DNA from: an uncultured Sulfitobacter sp.
GTDB taxonomy: Bacteria; Pseudomonadota; Alphaproteobacteria; Rhodobacterales; Rhodobacteraceae
Direction: 5' to 3'
Assembly: GCF_947500075.1 (NCBI RefSeq)
Contig: NZ_CANMQS010000001.1
Span: forward strand, 620,001-684,000
Length of the DNA stretch: 64,000 nucleotides
Shown: positions 56,205 through 64,000 of the stretch, one piece after another
How the letters are laid out: every line of letters starts with the position of its first letter
Position numbering within the stretch: the stretch's first letter is position 1
Position numbers and translations under genes: made by a program
The notes under the pieces: model-generated
What the model saw: only the letters and a program-made list of their open reading frames with translations
Database searches by the model: none
What the model was told of the DNA's origin: nothing

Positions 56205-56205
56205 A

Positions 56206-57093
56206 TTAGAGCGTTCTCTGGTGGGTGCCAAAAAGGCCCGCAGGTTTGATCGTCAGCACGATCATCATCATCGCAAACAGGACCGCAGGCGCCCAATAAA
56301 GGCCAAGGTAGAAGGTGGTGAAACTCTCGACCAATCCGACGATCAGCGCCGCGTAGATCGGGCTGGTGAACCGCGCGATGCCGCCAAAGATCACCACGAT
56401 CAGCGCTTTCATCAGGGGGTCTGCGCCCATTGTGGGGTTAATGAACCGAACCGAGCCGACGAAGTACCCCGCCACCCCGGCCATCGCCGCCGAGAGCCCA
56501 AATGCCAGCGCATAGAGCAGCGGCACGTTCAACCCCATCAACTCTGCCGCTTGGCGGTTCTGGGACACCGCGCGCATGGAGCGGCCCGTGCGGGTGCGCG
56601 ACAGGAACCATCCAACGGCCCCAAGGATGAAAGCCACCAGAACAATCAGCGCCACTTCGTTCCATGAAAATGCCAGCGGCCCGATGTTGAGGCTGCCCTC
56701 CCCGATGCCGGAGATCTGTTTGGAGCGTGGACCCCAGATCAGCAGCATCCCATTCTGCAACACCGTCGCCCCCGCAAGCGTGGTGATCACGGTGGCTGCA
56801 ACGATGTTCTCCTTGCGCTCAAACGGTCGGATGAACATCTGCTGGAAGAGAATGCCCAGCGCGAACATGCCCAGCACCGTCGCGCTCAGCCCAAGGACAT
56901 GACCCAGCGCAAAACCATCCACATTCCCCACCTGCCAGCCAATGTAGGCGCCCAATGCCACAAACGCGCCATGGGAGAAATTGAAGATGCCCAGCGTGGT
57001 CCAGACAACCGCCAGCCCCGCCGCCATCAACGCATAAAGCGCGCCCAGCACGACACCACCGGTGAGGACAAACAGGAAACTCTCGAAACTCAT
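56206..57093 (-). CDS. livH: LivH-type ABC permease
   Basis: A 295-residue branched-chain-amino-acid-type permease with ~8 membrane helices. Family marks are ALYALMAAGLAVVWTTLGIFNFSHGAFVALGAYIGW and SQNRQAAELMGLNVPLLYALAFGLSAAMAGVAGYFVG. It forms the membrane channel with the LivM-hydrolase fusion. Its start overlaps the LivF stop (ATGA). Confidence 0.93.
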   Translation of the reverse strand: MSFESFLFVLTGGVVLGALYALMAAGLAVVWTTLGIFNFSHGAFVALGAYIGWQVGNVDGFALGHVLGLSATVLGMFALGILFQQMFIRPFERKENIVAATVITTLAGATVLQNGMLLIWGPRSKQISGIGEGSLNIGPLAFSWNEVALIVLVAFILGAVGWFLSRTRTGRSMRAVSQNRQAAELMGLNVPLLYALAFGLSAAMAGVAGYFVGSVRFINPTMGADPLMKALIVVIFGGIARFTSPIYAALIVGLVESFTTFYLGLYWAPAVLFAMMMIVLTIKPAGLFGTHQRTL

Positions 57094-57878
57094 GCGGCGG
57101 GTTCCCCGAACAGCATGGCCATCAGTTTTTCGTGGCTCGGGATATCGGCCTTTTCCAGCACGCCGCTGATCCGGCCATGGTCAAAGAGGTAGAGCCGGTC
57201 GATCAGTTCCGTCAGGAAGTTCACGTCCTGATCAATCAAGATCAGCGGCACACCCGCCGCCTTGATCGACGCAATCGCCTGACACAACTCAATCCTCAGT
57301 TTGGGCGACAGCCCAAGCGTCGGCTCATCCAGGATCATCAGTTTTGGGTCTCCCAGCAGGCCGCAGGCAATCGCCACCATTTGCCGCTCTCCGCCCGACA
57401 GATAACGGATCTTGCTGTCCAGCCGTTCGCGCAGGCGGGGAAAAAGATCGTGCACCTGCGCGAGTCGATCCGCGCTTTTCCCGCGCCCCGCCGCTGCAAC
57501 CGGTGCCACATCCATGGTTTCGGCCACGGTCATTTCAGGGAACAAGAGGCTGCCTTCGGGCACATGGATCAGCCCCGCGCGCGCCACCTTCTTGGGGTCC
57601 ATACGCCGCCGCGTGACCACGTCATAGTTGAAGTTCCGCCACCTGCGGCTGCCCCTCTCCCCTGCCCGGTTCAACCGCTGCCCTTCCAGAACGATCTCTC
57701 CGGTCCAGGGGGCGAGCACACCGCTGATGGTCTTCATCAACGTGGATTTGCCATGGCCATTGGGACCAAAGAACCCAATAGATTCCCCTGCACTGAGGGT
57801 CAGGTCAATCTGGCTGAAGATCTGGATGGGATCATATCCCCCCGACAACCCGCGCACTTCCAACAGCGGCGCGCTCAT
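57090..57878 (-). CDS. livF: LivF-type ABC ATP-binding protein
   Basis: A 262-residue ATPase with Walker A FGPNGHGKSTLMK, signature YLSGGERQMVAIACGLL, Walker B LMILDEPTLGLSP and switch His region LILIDQDVNF (His replaced by Gln-Asp, as often in LivF). A somewhat long insert (NRAGERGSRRWRNFNYDV) follows the first beta sheet. It overlaps LivG and LivH genes by four bases each. Confidence 0.93.
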   Translation of the reverse strand: MSAPLLEVRGLSGGYDPIQIFSQIDLTLSAGESIGFFGPNGHGKSTLMKTISGVLAPWTGEIVLEGQRLNRAGERGSRRWRNFNYDVVTRRRMDPKKVARAGLIHVPEGSLLFPEMTVAETMDVAPVAAAGRGKSADRLAQVHDLFPRLRERLDSKIRYLSGGERQMVAIACGLLGDPKLMILDEPTLGLSPKLRIELCQAIASIKAAGVPLILIDQDVNFLTELIDRLYLFDHGRISGVLEKADIPSHEKLMAMLFGEPAA

Positions 57879-58642
57879 GCAGCGGCCCCCAGATAGGCTT
57901 CGATCACCGCAGGATCGTTGACCACATCATTTGGCGCGCCCGTGGCGATCACCTGCCCCTGATCCAGCACCATCAGCCTGTCAGAGACGGCCATCAACAA
58001 CGTCAGCACATGCTCTACGAGCAAAACCGTTGTGCCCAGCTGCTGCACCTGCACGATCACCAGGCGCATGCGCTCAATCTCCTCCAGCGTCAGGCTGGAC
58101 GCGGGCTCATCCAGCAACAGCACTTTCGGATCAAGCGCCACCGCCCCTGCAATCATCACCAGCTTGCGCAGGAACACCGGCAATTGCCCCGCAGGCCAGT
58201 TCATCAAAGTTGCCGGGAAGCCAACGATTTCCAATGTCTGTTCGGCCAAGGTCAATTTCTGCTGAAAAGTCAGCGCACGCTCTGTCTGCTCCACCGTCAG
58301 CAGGACATTGTCGATGGCCGACAGATTGGGAAACACGGATTCGCGCTGAAACGTCCGGGCCACCCCGCGTTTGGCGATTTCATTGTTGGCCAGCCGGTGG
58401 ATGGGCTGACCGTCAAAGATCACCTCACCGGACGTCGCTGAAAACGGAATGCGCGTGATGGCGTTAAAAAGGGTGGACTTGCCGGACCCGTTGGGCCCGG
58501 CAATACCAAGGATTTCACCACGCTGGACGGTGAAGCTGATGTCATCGACAGCCTTGATCGCACCAAAGCTCTTGGACAGATGCGACACCTCAAGAATTGG
58601 ACCAACCGTCACCGTCCCGGCCTCGCTTACTTGGACATCCAC
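57875..58642 (-). CDS. livG: LivG-type ABC ATP-binding protein
   Basis: A 255-residue ATPase with Walker A IAGPNGSGKSTLFNAITR and Walker B VLLLDEPASSL. The C-terminal switch LLVEHVLTLLMAVSDRLMVLDQG and the AYLGAAA end are typical of LivG. The usual LSGG signature is degenerate here (NWPAGQLPVFLRKLVMIAGAVAL), a notable change that may lower its ATPase activity. The start overlaps the binding-protein gene by 16 bases. Confidence 0.88.
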   Translation of the reverse strand: MDVQVSEAGTVTVGPILEVSHLSKSFGAIKAVDDISFTVQRGEILGIAGPNGSGKSTLFNAITRIPFSATSGEVIFDGQPIHRLANNEIAKRGVARTFQRESVFPNLSAIDNVLLTVEQTERALTFQQKLTLAEQTLEIVGFPATLMNWPAGQLPVFLRKLVMIAGAVALDPKVLLLDEPASSLTLEEIERMRLVIVQVQQLGTTVLLVEHVLTLLMAVSDRLMVLDQGQVIATGAPNDVVNDPAVIEAYLGAAA

Positions 58643-59859
58643 GGCGGCAGCATGAAGCTGCCGTTCTTGTATTTGTCAGGCTCGATCAGGATGCGCTTGC
58701 CGTCCTGGATCTGCCAGAAAGACACCGGGATGTGATCGTTGCTCTGCAGCGCCACGTGGGTTTCCGGGTCAAACTCCAGCGGACCTGCGACCGTATCGCG
58801 CTTGATCTGGCCAATCGCGGCGGCCACCTCCTCCCGCTTGGTTGGATCGCCTACCTGTTCCAGCGCTTCGAAATAGAAATTCGCCATTTCATACAGGCCC
58901 ACACCATACGCCCCCGAAGGCACCCCAAAGCGAGCCTCATAGGCGCGCATCAACGCCTGCCCGCGCGGCCAGCTGTCGCTGTCGAGCGGCGCGTTGATCA
59001 GGTTGTAGAGCACGCCTGTTGAGTTATCGCCCGTCAGATTGATGAACTCCGGCACGGACGGTGCATATTGCAGGAAGACCAGCGAATCCGTTGGTGTCTC
59101 CACAAACTGATTGAGAAACAACGCGGAGTTGCCCGGCAAGTAGTCGGTGTTGATCACCAGATCGGGGTTCGTGTCCCGCACCTTTGCCAGAATTGCGCGC
59201 CAGTCGCCAACCTCGCCAAAGGGCACCAGCTCATCCACGACAATGTTCCAGCCGCCTTCCTCAAAGGACACCTTCATGCCTTCGGAAATCGTCTTGGAAT
59301 AGGCATTGTCCGAGGAAATGATCGCAACGGACTTGTCGCGCAGCGTGATCTCTCCCCGCTCCGCCAGAGCTTCCACTGCGGGCAGAACGTCTGTTTCATA
59401 GCCTTTGAAAGAGGCCGTGAAGGACCAGCAGCACCAGTAGTAATCAATGTCCTGTGTGGTGATCGCCGCAAAAGATGGCGATGGACCAGCGGCGATGTAG
59501 GGCATGCCCGCCTCCGCCATCAAATCCACTTCGAACATGCTCAGAGAGGCATATCCTGTCATGATGACTTCAACCCCATCCGTGCCCAAAAGCCGCTCAG
59601 CCCCCGATGATACATTCGCGGCAGAGCCGTCCTTGACGTCCGCTGTCACCACCTCAAACGTATATCCCGCAACACCGCCGTTGGCGTTGGCTTCATCCAC
59701 CGCCCATTCAACGCCGTTGACAAATTCCTGCCCATCGGCCGCCGCTGGCCCCGTCAACGGCGCCAAGACACCAATCTTCACCACGTCGGCAAAGGCCGAT
59801 AGCGGGCTCAACAACAGCCCTGCGGCCAGACTCAATTTCAAGACATGTGCTTGCATCAT
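58627..59859 (-). CDS. Periplasmic amino-acid/amide-type substrate-binding protein
   Basis: This 410-residue protein has a signal peptide (MMQAHVLKLSLAAGLLLSPLSAFA) and a LivJ/LivK-type type-I fold (VKIGVLAPLTGPAAADGQEFVNGVEWAVDEANANGGVAGY). A YYWCCWSF Cys pair is unusual. It heads the ABC operon, is divergent from the LuxR gene, and delivers an unknown, probably carboxylated or amidated solute. Confidence 0.93.
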   Translation of the reverse strand: MMQAHVLKLSLAAGLLLSPLSAFADVVKIGVLAPLTGPAAADGQEFVNGVEWAVDEANANGGVAGYTFEVVTADVKDGSAANVSSGAERLLGTDGVEVIMTGYASLSMFEVDLMAEAGMPYIAAGPSPSFAAITTQDIDYYWCCWSFTASFKGYETDVLPAVEALAERGEITLRDKSVAIISSDNAYSKTISEGMKVSFEEGGWNIVVDELVPFGEVGDWRAILAKVRDTNPDLVINTDYLPGNSALFLNQFVETPTDSLVFLQYAPSVPEFINLTGDNSTGVLYNLINAPLDSDSWPRGQALMRAYEARFGVPSGAYGVGLYEMANFYFEALEQVGDPTKREEVAAAIGQIKRDTVAGPLEFDPETHVALQSNDHIPVSFWQIQDGKRILIEPDKYKNGSFMLPPWMSK

Positions 59860-59920
59860 GCGTTCCCCAGATCCTTAATCAGATGTGCGAAAAGTAGGGC
59901 ACGGCGGATGATTCACTGTC

Positions 59921-59940
59921 CACTAGCAAATCTGCTAGTG
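59921..59940. promoter_or_regulatory. Lux/tra-box-like operator between the ABC operon and the LuxR gene
   Basis: CACTAGCA-AATC-TGCTAGTG is a perfect 20-bp inverted repeat with 8-bp arms. Its centre GCAAATCTGC differs by one base from the centre of the TraR box (GCAGATCTGC). It lies 61 bases before the binding-protein start on one side and 40 before the LuxR start on the other. Confidence 0.65.
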
Positions 59941-59979
59941 TTCAGGGGGCGCCGCGGACGAAAGAGGGACAGGATCACC

Positions 59980-60684
59980 GTGATTGACGATCTACAATTC
60001 GAAGACTGTCACGACATGCAACAGCTGAGTGCAGCGCTGAAATCCTACAGCAGCTCGCTTGGGTTGCCGTATTTCTCGTACTTTCTGGTCAGTGGCAGCG
60101 ATGAAGAGGAAGAGGTCTTTCTGTCCAACTACCGGCAAAACTGGCTGGACCGTTACCTGCGCAAATCCTACCAGCATTACGATCCGGTCATTGTGACTTC
60201 CCGCAATGCCCGGCTGCCGTTTTTCTGGAATCAGAAAACCTTCCTCAGCCCGTTCCGAAAGATCCAGAAACGGGTCTTTTATGAGGCGCGTGAATTCAGC
60301 ATCTCAGCAGGGTATTCCATCCCGATCCGGGGGCCAAACAACGATCTTGGTGTCTTTTCCATTGTGTCGTCCGGTGATCAGGACCTTGTTGAGGCTGTCC
60401 GCCATGAAGGCAGCAAAGCGCTTCTGGTCGCCATGCAGGCCCACGACCGGGCAATGGTGATATGTGCGGACACCGCCTGCGCGCAGCAGACGCCGGACCT
60501 GTCCCCGCGTGAACTGGAATGCATCAAATGGACCGCTGAAGGCAAAACCAGCGATGAGATCGCGGACATCATCTCTATCTCCGCAGCAACAGTGAATTAC
60601 CACATCAACAAGGTGATCTCCAAACTTGCGGCAGCCAATCGGCATCATGCGGCGATCATTGCGGTGCGCAAAAAGATCATCTGA
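59980..60684 (+). CDS. LuxR-type quorum-sensing regulator (autoinducer-binding plus HTH), solo
   Basis: This 234-residue protein has an N-terminal autoinducer-binding domain (about 15-160, with SYQHYDPVI and RLPFFW in the positions of the conserved Y/D/W ligand residues) and a C-terminal LuxR HTH (LSPRELECIKWTAEGKTSDEIADIISISAATVNYHINKVI). The GTG at 59980 gives the normal family length; an ATG at 60016 is possible. No luxI is present here. It is divergent from the ABC operon with a palindrome between them. Confidence 0.88.
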   Translation: MIDDLQFEDCHDMQQLSAALKSYSSSLGLPYFSYFLVSGSDEEEEVFLSNYRQNWLDRYLRKSYQHYDPVIVTSRNARLPFFWNQKTFLSPFRKIQKRVFYEAREFSISAGYSIPIRGPNNDLGVFSIVSSGDQDLVEAVRHEGSKALLVAMQAHDRAMVICADTACAQQTPDLSPRELECIKWTAEGKTSDEIADIISISAATVNYHINKVISKLAAANRHHAAIIAVRKKII

Positions 60685-60743
60685 GCAGGCCCGCAAAGGA
60701 CGCTTAGGTTGTCGCATCGGCAAAATGCGCCTACCACTGATCT

Positions 60744-61901
60744 ATGGACACACAAGCCTCCAGCAGCGACTTTTACGCTTCCGTCACACCCCACGACACC
60801 TTCGCGAACCTTTCGGATGCGAAGCTGTACGTCGCTCTTCCCGACGATTGGTGGGTTGGCACATCGGACATTGTCGGATCCACGCAGGCGGTTGCGGATG
60901 GCCGTTACAAGACGGTGAACATGGTTGGTGCGGCTGTGATCTCAGCCCAGATCAACGCACATGCAGGCGCCCCTTTTCCCTATATCTTTGGCGGCGACGG
61001 TGCGGGGTTTGCCGTGCCGCCATCCTGGAAAGACCGTAGCGCACAGGCTTTGGCCGCCGTACAGGTCTGGGCCCGCGAGGAATTCGACATGGGATTGCGC
61101 ATCGGCATGGTCCGCGTCCGCGATATCCGCGCGGCGGGGGTGGATGTGACGGTGGCCCGGTTTCAGGCAGCCAAAGGGGTCGATTATGCGATGTTCTCCG
61201 GTGGCGGGCTAAGCTGGGCGGAAAACCAGATGAAGGCCGGGGCCCATGACATTCTTCCGGCAGCACCCGGCACACAACCTGATCTGACGGGCCTTTCTTG
61301 CAGGTGGAGCCACATGCCCAGCCGTCACGGCACAATACTGTCCGTGGTCATCCTACCACGTGATGACATTCCCGGCCCTGCTTTCTCAGACCTCGCCCGG
61401 CAGGTTGTGGAAGTGGCAAACGGTCTGGACCGCGCAGGACATCCCGCAGAAACCGCAGGCCCAGGCGTCAAATGGCCTCCAGCGGGTGCGACACTGGAAG
61501 CCCATGCGCAGCGCGGCAAGGGTTCATTGGGGGCGGCACGGCGCAAGGCGTTGTTTGAAAGCTTCATGGCATGGTTTCTGATCAAGACCGGCATCAGGAT
61601 CGCCGGTTTTGACGCAAGGCGCTACCGGGAAGACGTCGGCCGCAACGCCGACTTTCGCAAGTTCGAAGACGGGTTGAAAATGACCCTCGACTGCGATGCC
61701 CAAACCGAAAAGCGGTTGCGCGCGGTTCTGCAACAGAGTGCTGACGCGGGGATCATCCGCTTTGGTCTTCATGCCCAGTCGGAAGCCATGATGACCTGCA
61801 TCGTCCCCTCCATCATGACGGACGATCACGTCCATTTCGTCGATGGTGCTGCGGGCGGATATACGGCGGCGGCGCAAACGATCAAAGCGAGTCTGACATA
61901 A
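60744..61901 (+). CDS. DUF3095 family protein
   Basis: This 385-residue protein has DUF3095 marks: WWVGTSDIVGSTQAVADGRYKTVNMVGAAVISA, FPYIFGGDGAGFAVP and RIGMVRVRDIRAAG. The IVGSTQ and GGDGA pair resembles the metal- and NTP-binding region of class III nucleotide cyclases, so the family may be cyclase-like; activity is unproven. It starts 59 bp after the LuxR stop on the same strand and could be co-transcribed. Confidence 0.85.
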   Translation: MDTQASSSDFYASVTPHDTFANLSDAKLYVALPDDWWVGTSDIVGSTQAVADGRYKTVNMVGAAVISAQINAHAGAPFPYIFGGDGAGFAVPPSWKDRSAQALAAVQVWAREEFDMGLRIGMVRVRDIRAAGVDVTVARFQAAKGVDYAMFSGGGLSWAENQMKAGAHDILPAAPGTQPDLTGLSCRWSHMPSRHGTILSVVILPRDDIPGPAFSDLARQVVEVANGLDRAGHPAETAGPGVKWPPAGATLEAHAQRGKGSLGAARRKALFESFMAWFLIKTGIRIAGFDARRYREDVGRNADFRKFEDGLKMTLDCDAQTEKRLRAVLQQSADAGIIRFGLHAQSEAMMTCIVPSIMTDDHVHFVDGAAGGYTAAAQTIKASLT

Positions 61902-62002
61902 CGGGATACCGACATTGTCACCCGCACAGATTTCCCAAGGCATTCACACGAACAGATCAGCTACCTTGATCAAAATGACGACCATCATCTTCAAAAAAAA
62001 CT

Positions 62003-62497
62003 CTAAGGCTTCGTGCCCCGTTTGACCCAACAGTTCCTTGTAAAGAATGTGTTGCTTACGGCCTCGAAGCTCGTGCGACCATCGCTCGCAACGCGCGCTT
62101 TGCCCCAGGTCAACACAACAACCATGAATGGGTTGCCGGGGCGTTTGACCATCTTCAGCATCTCATCCCGGAATCTTTCACATGTTTCTGTCGCGCGCTT
62201 GTGTATTGTATTTCGACCGACAACCGCGCCGTTCTCTTCATAAAAATTCAATACGATAGCAGCGCCATTTACGGAGGACTTGAGGGGCGTTGCTTGCGAA
62301 CCGCCAGCAATAGACCTCGTCCGGTTGATCTGAGTTGGCTCCTTGCGCAGCACGCAGGCCTTGCTGCCATCACTCAGCACAACCCGATCCTTCCCAGCAC
62401 AATTTGCATTTGCCTCAGTGGCGGCAACAGAAAATAGAAATGCAGCACCACCTGCCAAAAGGATATTATGGGCACGTCTCAAAAAGGGGGAGTACAT
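62003..62497 (-). CDS. Small secreted protein of unknown function
   Basis: A 164-residue protein with a signal peptide (MYSPFLRRAHNILLAGGAAFLFSVAATEANA) and four cysteines in the mature part (NCAGK, KACVL, ETCERF, RNCWV) that may form disulfides. The ATG at 62497 with GGAG upstream is chosen over a TTG. The gene is more AT-rich than its neighbours and isolated in AT-rich DNA, a hint of recent acquisition. No function is recognised. Confidence 0.6.
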   Translation of the reverse strand: MYSPFLRRAHNILLAGGAAFLFSVAATEANANCAGKDRVVLSDGSKACVLRKEPTQINRTRSIAGGSQATPLKSSVNGAAIVLNFYEENGAVVGRNTIHKRATETCERFRDEMLKMVKRPGNPFMVVVLTWGKARVASDGRTSFEAVSNTFFTRNCWVKRGTKP

Positions 62498-62761
62498 CAA
62501 TAACGACTCCAATTATGTTCAACTAAACTATTAAATACCTTAGCACACTTCCGCACTTTCAAACAAAACAATTAGGCACGTCTATTCCGTGAGCTTCTGC
62601 ATACGACACAATTCAATTCTATCTGATCCTTTGAACAGTCTTTCAGATAATTCTATTGGATAAAGTCAATAATACACCTCAAATTCGAAAGTAATCCTCA
62701 GCCGAGCCCGTCACTAACGTCTACCGCTTGAGTAGCGCTGCGCAGACATTGGCTTTCGACC

Positions 62762-64000
62762 CTATTGATTCAAATCCTCGAGCAGACGGCTGTGACGCCG
62801 GGTTTCTGCGATCAGTTGCTCAAACGTCGTGAACCCCTTCGCTGCCACCAGCGGCAAGAGCCTGACCAGAACCTCTGCCGTTGCCTGGGCGTCACCCAGC
62901 GCGGTGTGGCGTGCATGAGCGGGGATCGTGACCGAAAGCCGGTCGCACAGGGCATCCAGTGAATGCGCCTCCGTGGTGCCGAAAACCACGGCCGACAACA
63001 GCACCGTATCCAGCACAGGATGGGACCATTCGACCCCCATGACATCTGCCGACTTGCGCAACAGCCCGATATCAAACGGCGCATTATGCGCCACCAGCAC
63101 CGCATCCCGCGCGAAGTGGTGAAAGGCGCGCCCGACTGTGGCGATGTCCTTGGCATCCGCAACATCGGCATCCGTGACGTGATGGATTTTCGTGGACGAG
63201 GGCGGGATCGGGCGGCCCGGATTGACATAGACGTCCATCACCTCGCCCGCCACGATCCGCCCGTTCAGCACCCGGACCGCGCCAAGCTGCACGATGTCAT
63301 CCTTCTCGACCGACAGGCCCGTCGTTTCCGTATCAAAAGGCACGAAACAAAGTTCGGACAGCGGCGTCTTGGCGATCTCTTTCGGTGCGGTCGCATTGAT
63401 CAGATCGAAATCAAAAACCAGCGGTCGCGGATCAGTCAGCGCAAGCGTCTCCGTCTCCACGTCCACAAAGATCATGTGCCCGCCTTCCTCAAGCGCCTTG
63501 AGGCGGGCGTTGAGTGTGACGCCTTGCGCAGGCGCGGTGAGCGCGAAGGCCGTATAGGATCCCTTGGAAGACGCCCGTTCACGCGCCTCGAAAAAAGCTG
63601 CCAGATCAAAGTAATCCGCCAAAGGCGCCTTGAGGCGCGGCGGCGCGACCTCGGACAGGATCGCGGCAGCCTGACCGTCATAAAGAACGATCTCATCTGC
63701 GGCATTGAGGACAAGGGTCGCGATTGGGATTTCGGTAAGAAGTGCAGTCAGTTGTTCGCGTTCCGCTGTCAAAAGCTCCGTCTCACGGGCAATCTCACCA
63801 GCCGCACCTGACAGGGATGCCTTCACTGTCTGCGCCAGCGCATCGGCGGCGGGGGCAAGGTCCTCGAGGTATTGCGCGACGTCCGCGCTGACATCGCTTT
63901 CTACGCCGGCATGAGCCCTCAGCCGCAGATTGGCGGAGAGGGCGTTGATCGGCTTGGCGATGTTCTCATCGAACAACAGCCAGACGATCAGAACCAGCCC
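62762..64000 (-). CDS. Membrane-anchored DnaQ-like 3'-5' exonuclease (partial, cut at window end)
   Basis: The frame runs off the right edge. The last visible bases encode a membrane helix (GLVLIVWLLFDENIAKPIN), followed by a helical HAMP-like/coiled region, a PAS-like sensor (LLTEIPIATLVLNAADEIVLYD) and a DnaQ exonuclease domain in the last ~190 residues. The domain has ExoI FDTETTGLS, ExoII VAHNAPFDIGLLR and ExoIII HTALGDAQATAEVL. A sensor-linked exonuclease of this kind is common in Roseobacters, often near a nucleotidyltransferase; its role is not known. Confidence 0.85.
   Translation of the reverse strand, partial: GLVLIVWLLFDENIAKPINALSANLRLRAHAGVESDVSADVAQYLEDLAPAADALAQTVKASLSGAAGEIARETELLTAEREQLTALLTEIPIATLVLNAADEIVLYDGQAAAILSEVAPPRLKAPLADYFDLAAFFEARERASSKGSYTAFALTAPAQGVTLNARLKALEEGGHMIFVDVETETLALTDPRPLVFDFDLINATAPKEIAKTPLSELCFVPFDTETTGLSVEKDDIVQLGAVRVLNGRIVAGEVMDVYVNPGRPIPPSSTKIHHVTDADVADAKDIATVGRAFHHFARDAVLVAHNAPFDIGLLRKSADVMGVEWSHPVLDTVLLSAVVFGTTEAHSLDALCDRLSVTIPAHARHTALGDAQATAEVLVRLLPLVAAKGFTTFEQLIAETRRHSRLLEDLNQ

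Overview
The window looks like a chromosomal segment of a marine Roseobacter-group alphaproteobacterium (Rhodobacterales). It is moderately GC-rich. Support comes from the UPF0262 / hisD / DUF2948 / murA gene order, a TRAP transporter with fused DctQ-DctM, a LuxR-type quorum-sensing regulator, an alphaproteobacterial LexA box (GAAC-N7-GAAC), the ArsR-ArsC fusion and a single-lipoyl-domain E2 beside a lipoyl-bearing E3. No rRNA operon or CRISPR array is seen. One intact tRNA (Thr, anticodon GGT) and one truncated tRNA copy are present.

Layout. 1-2675: end of a surface-sugar cluster (glycosyltransferase end, histidine phosphatase, MurG-like glycosyltransferase, polysaccharide deacetylase). 2676-3663: a gene-poor stretch with two strong terminators on opposite strands and, on the minus strand, what looks like an unannotated structured RNA. 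3605-4268: a RAYT transposase with its REP palindromes, convergent with lepA. 6258-12660: lipoprotein, acetyltransferase, SnoaL-like and phosphatase genes, then the UPF0262-hisD-DUF2948-murA block. 12747-19573: a tRNA-Thr locus carrying an old scar and a 6.6-kb integrative island (integrase, AlpA-like excisionase, a run of overlapping small genes, and a SWIM zinc-finger and a ClpP-fold protein as cargo).

19845-22947: a three-gene arsenate resistance operon (ArsR-ArsC fusion, GAPDH, ArsJ). 23036-25437: YqiJ/flotillin pair. 25575-26021: orphan 'mobile mystery protein A'. 26145-30205: Zur and a ZrgABCDE-type zinc acquisition operon. 30305-30471: a long hairpin element with TA-flanked ends. 30544-34059: a GtrA/GtrB-like surface glucosylation cluster. 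34078-35247: lytic transglycosylase. 35405-38135: an SOS-type operon of a radical-SAM DNA-repair protein and a UdgX-type uracil-DNA binding protein.

39158-53991: a FadR-family regulator divergent from a carbon module running from 2-oxo/hydroxy-acid uptake (TRAP) through quinone-linked D-lactate dehydrogenase, thiolase and acetoacetyl-CoA reductase to the complete pyruvate dehydrogenase complex (aceE, aceF, lpd) and lipoyl synthase. Together they would turn imported lactate or pyruvate into acetyl-CoA and polyhydroxybutyrate precursors. 54324-59859: a branched-chain-amino-acid-type ABC transporter whose LivM permease is fused to an alpha/beta hydrolase. It is divergent from a LuxR-type regulator across a 20-bp lux/tra-box-like palindrome. 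60744-64000: a DUF3095 protein, a small secreted protein and a membrane-anchored DnaQ-type exonuclease cut by the window end.

Most intriguing: the structured-RNA candidate (2991-3480), the LivM-hydrolase fusion with its lux-box-like site, the LexA-controlled radical-SAM/UdgX pair, the tRNA-Thr island with its cargo, and the 167-bp hairpin element. All family calls are by eye; no searches were run.
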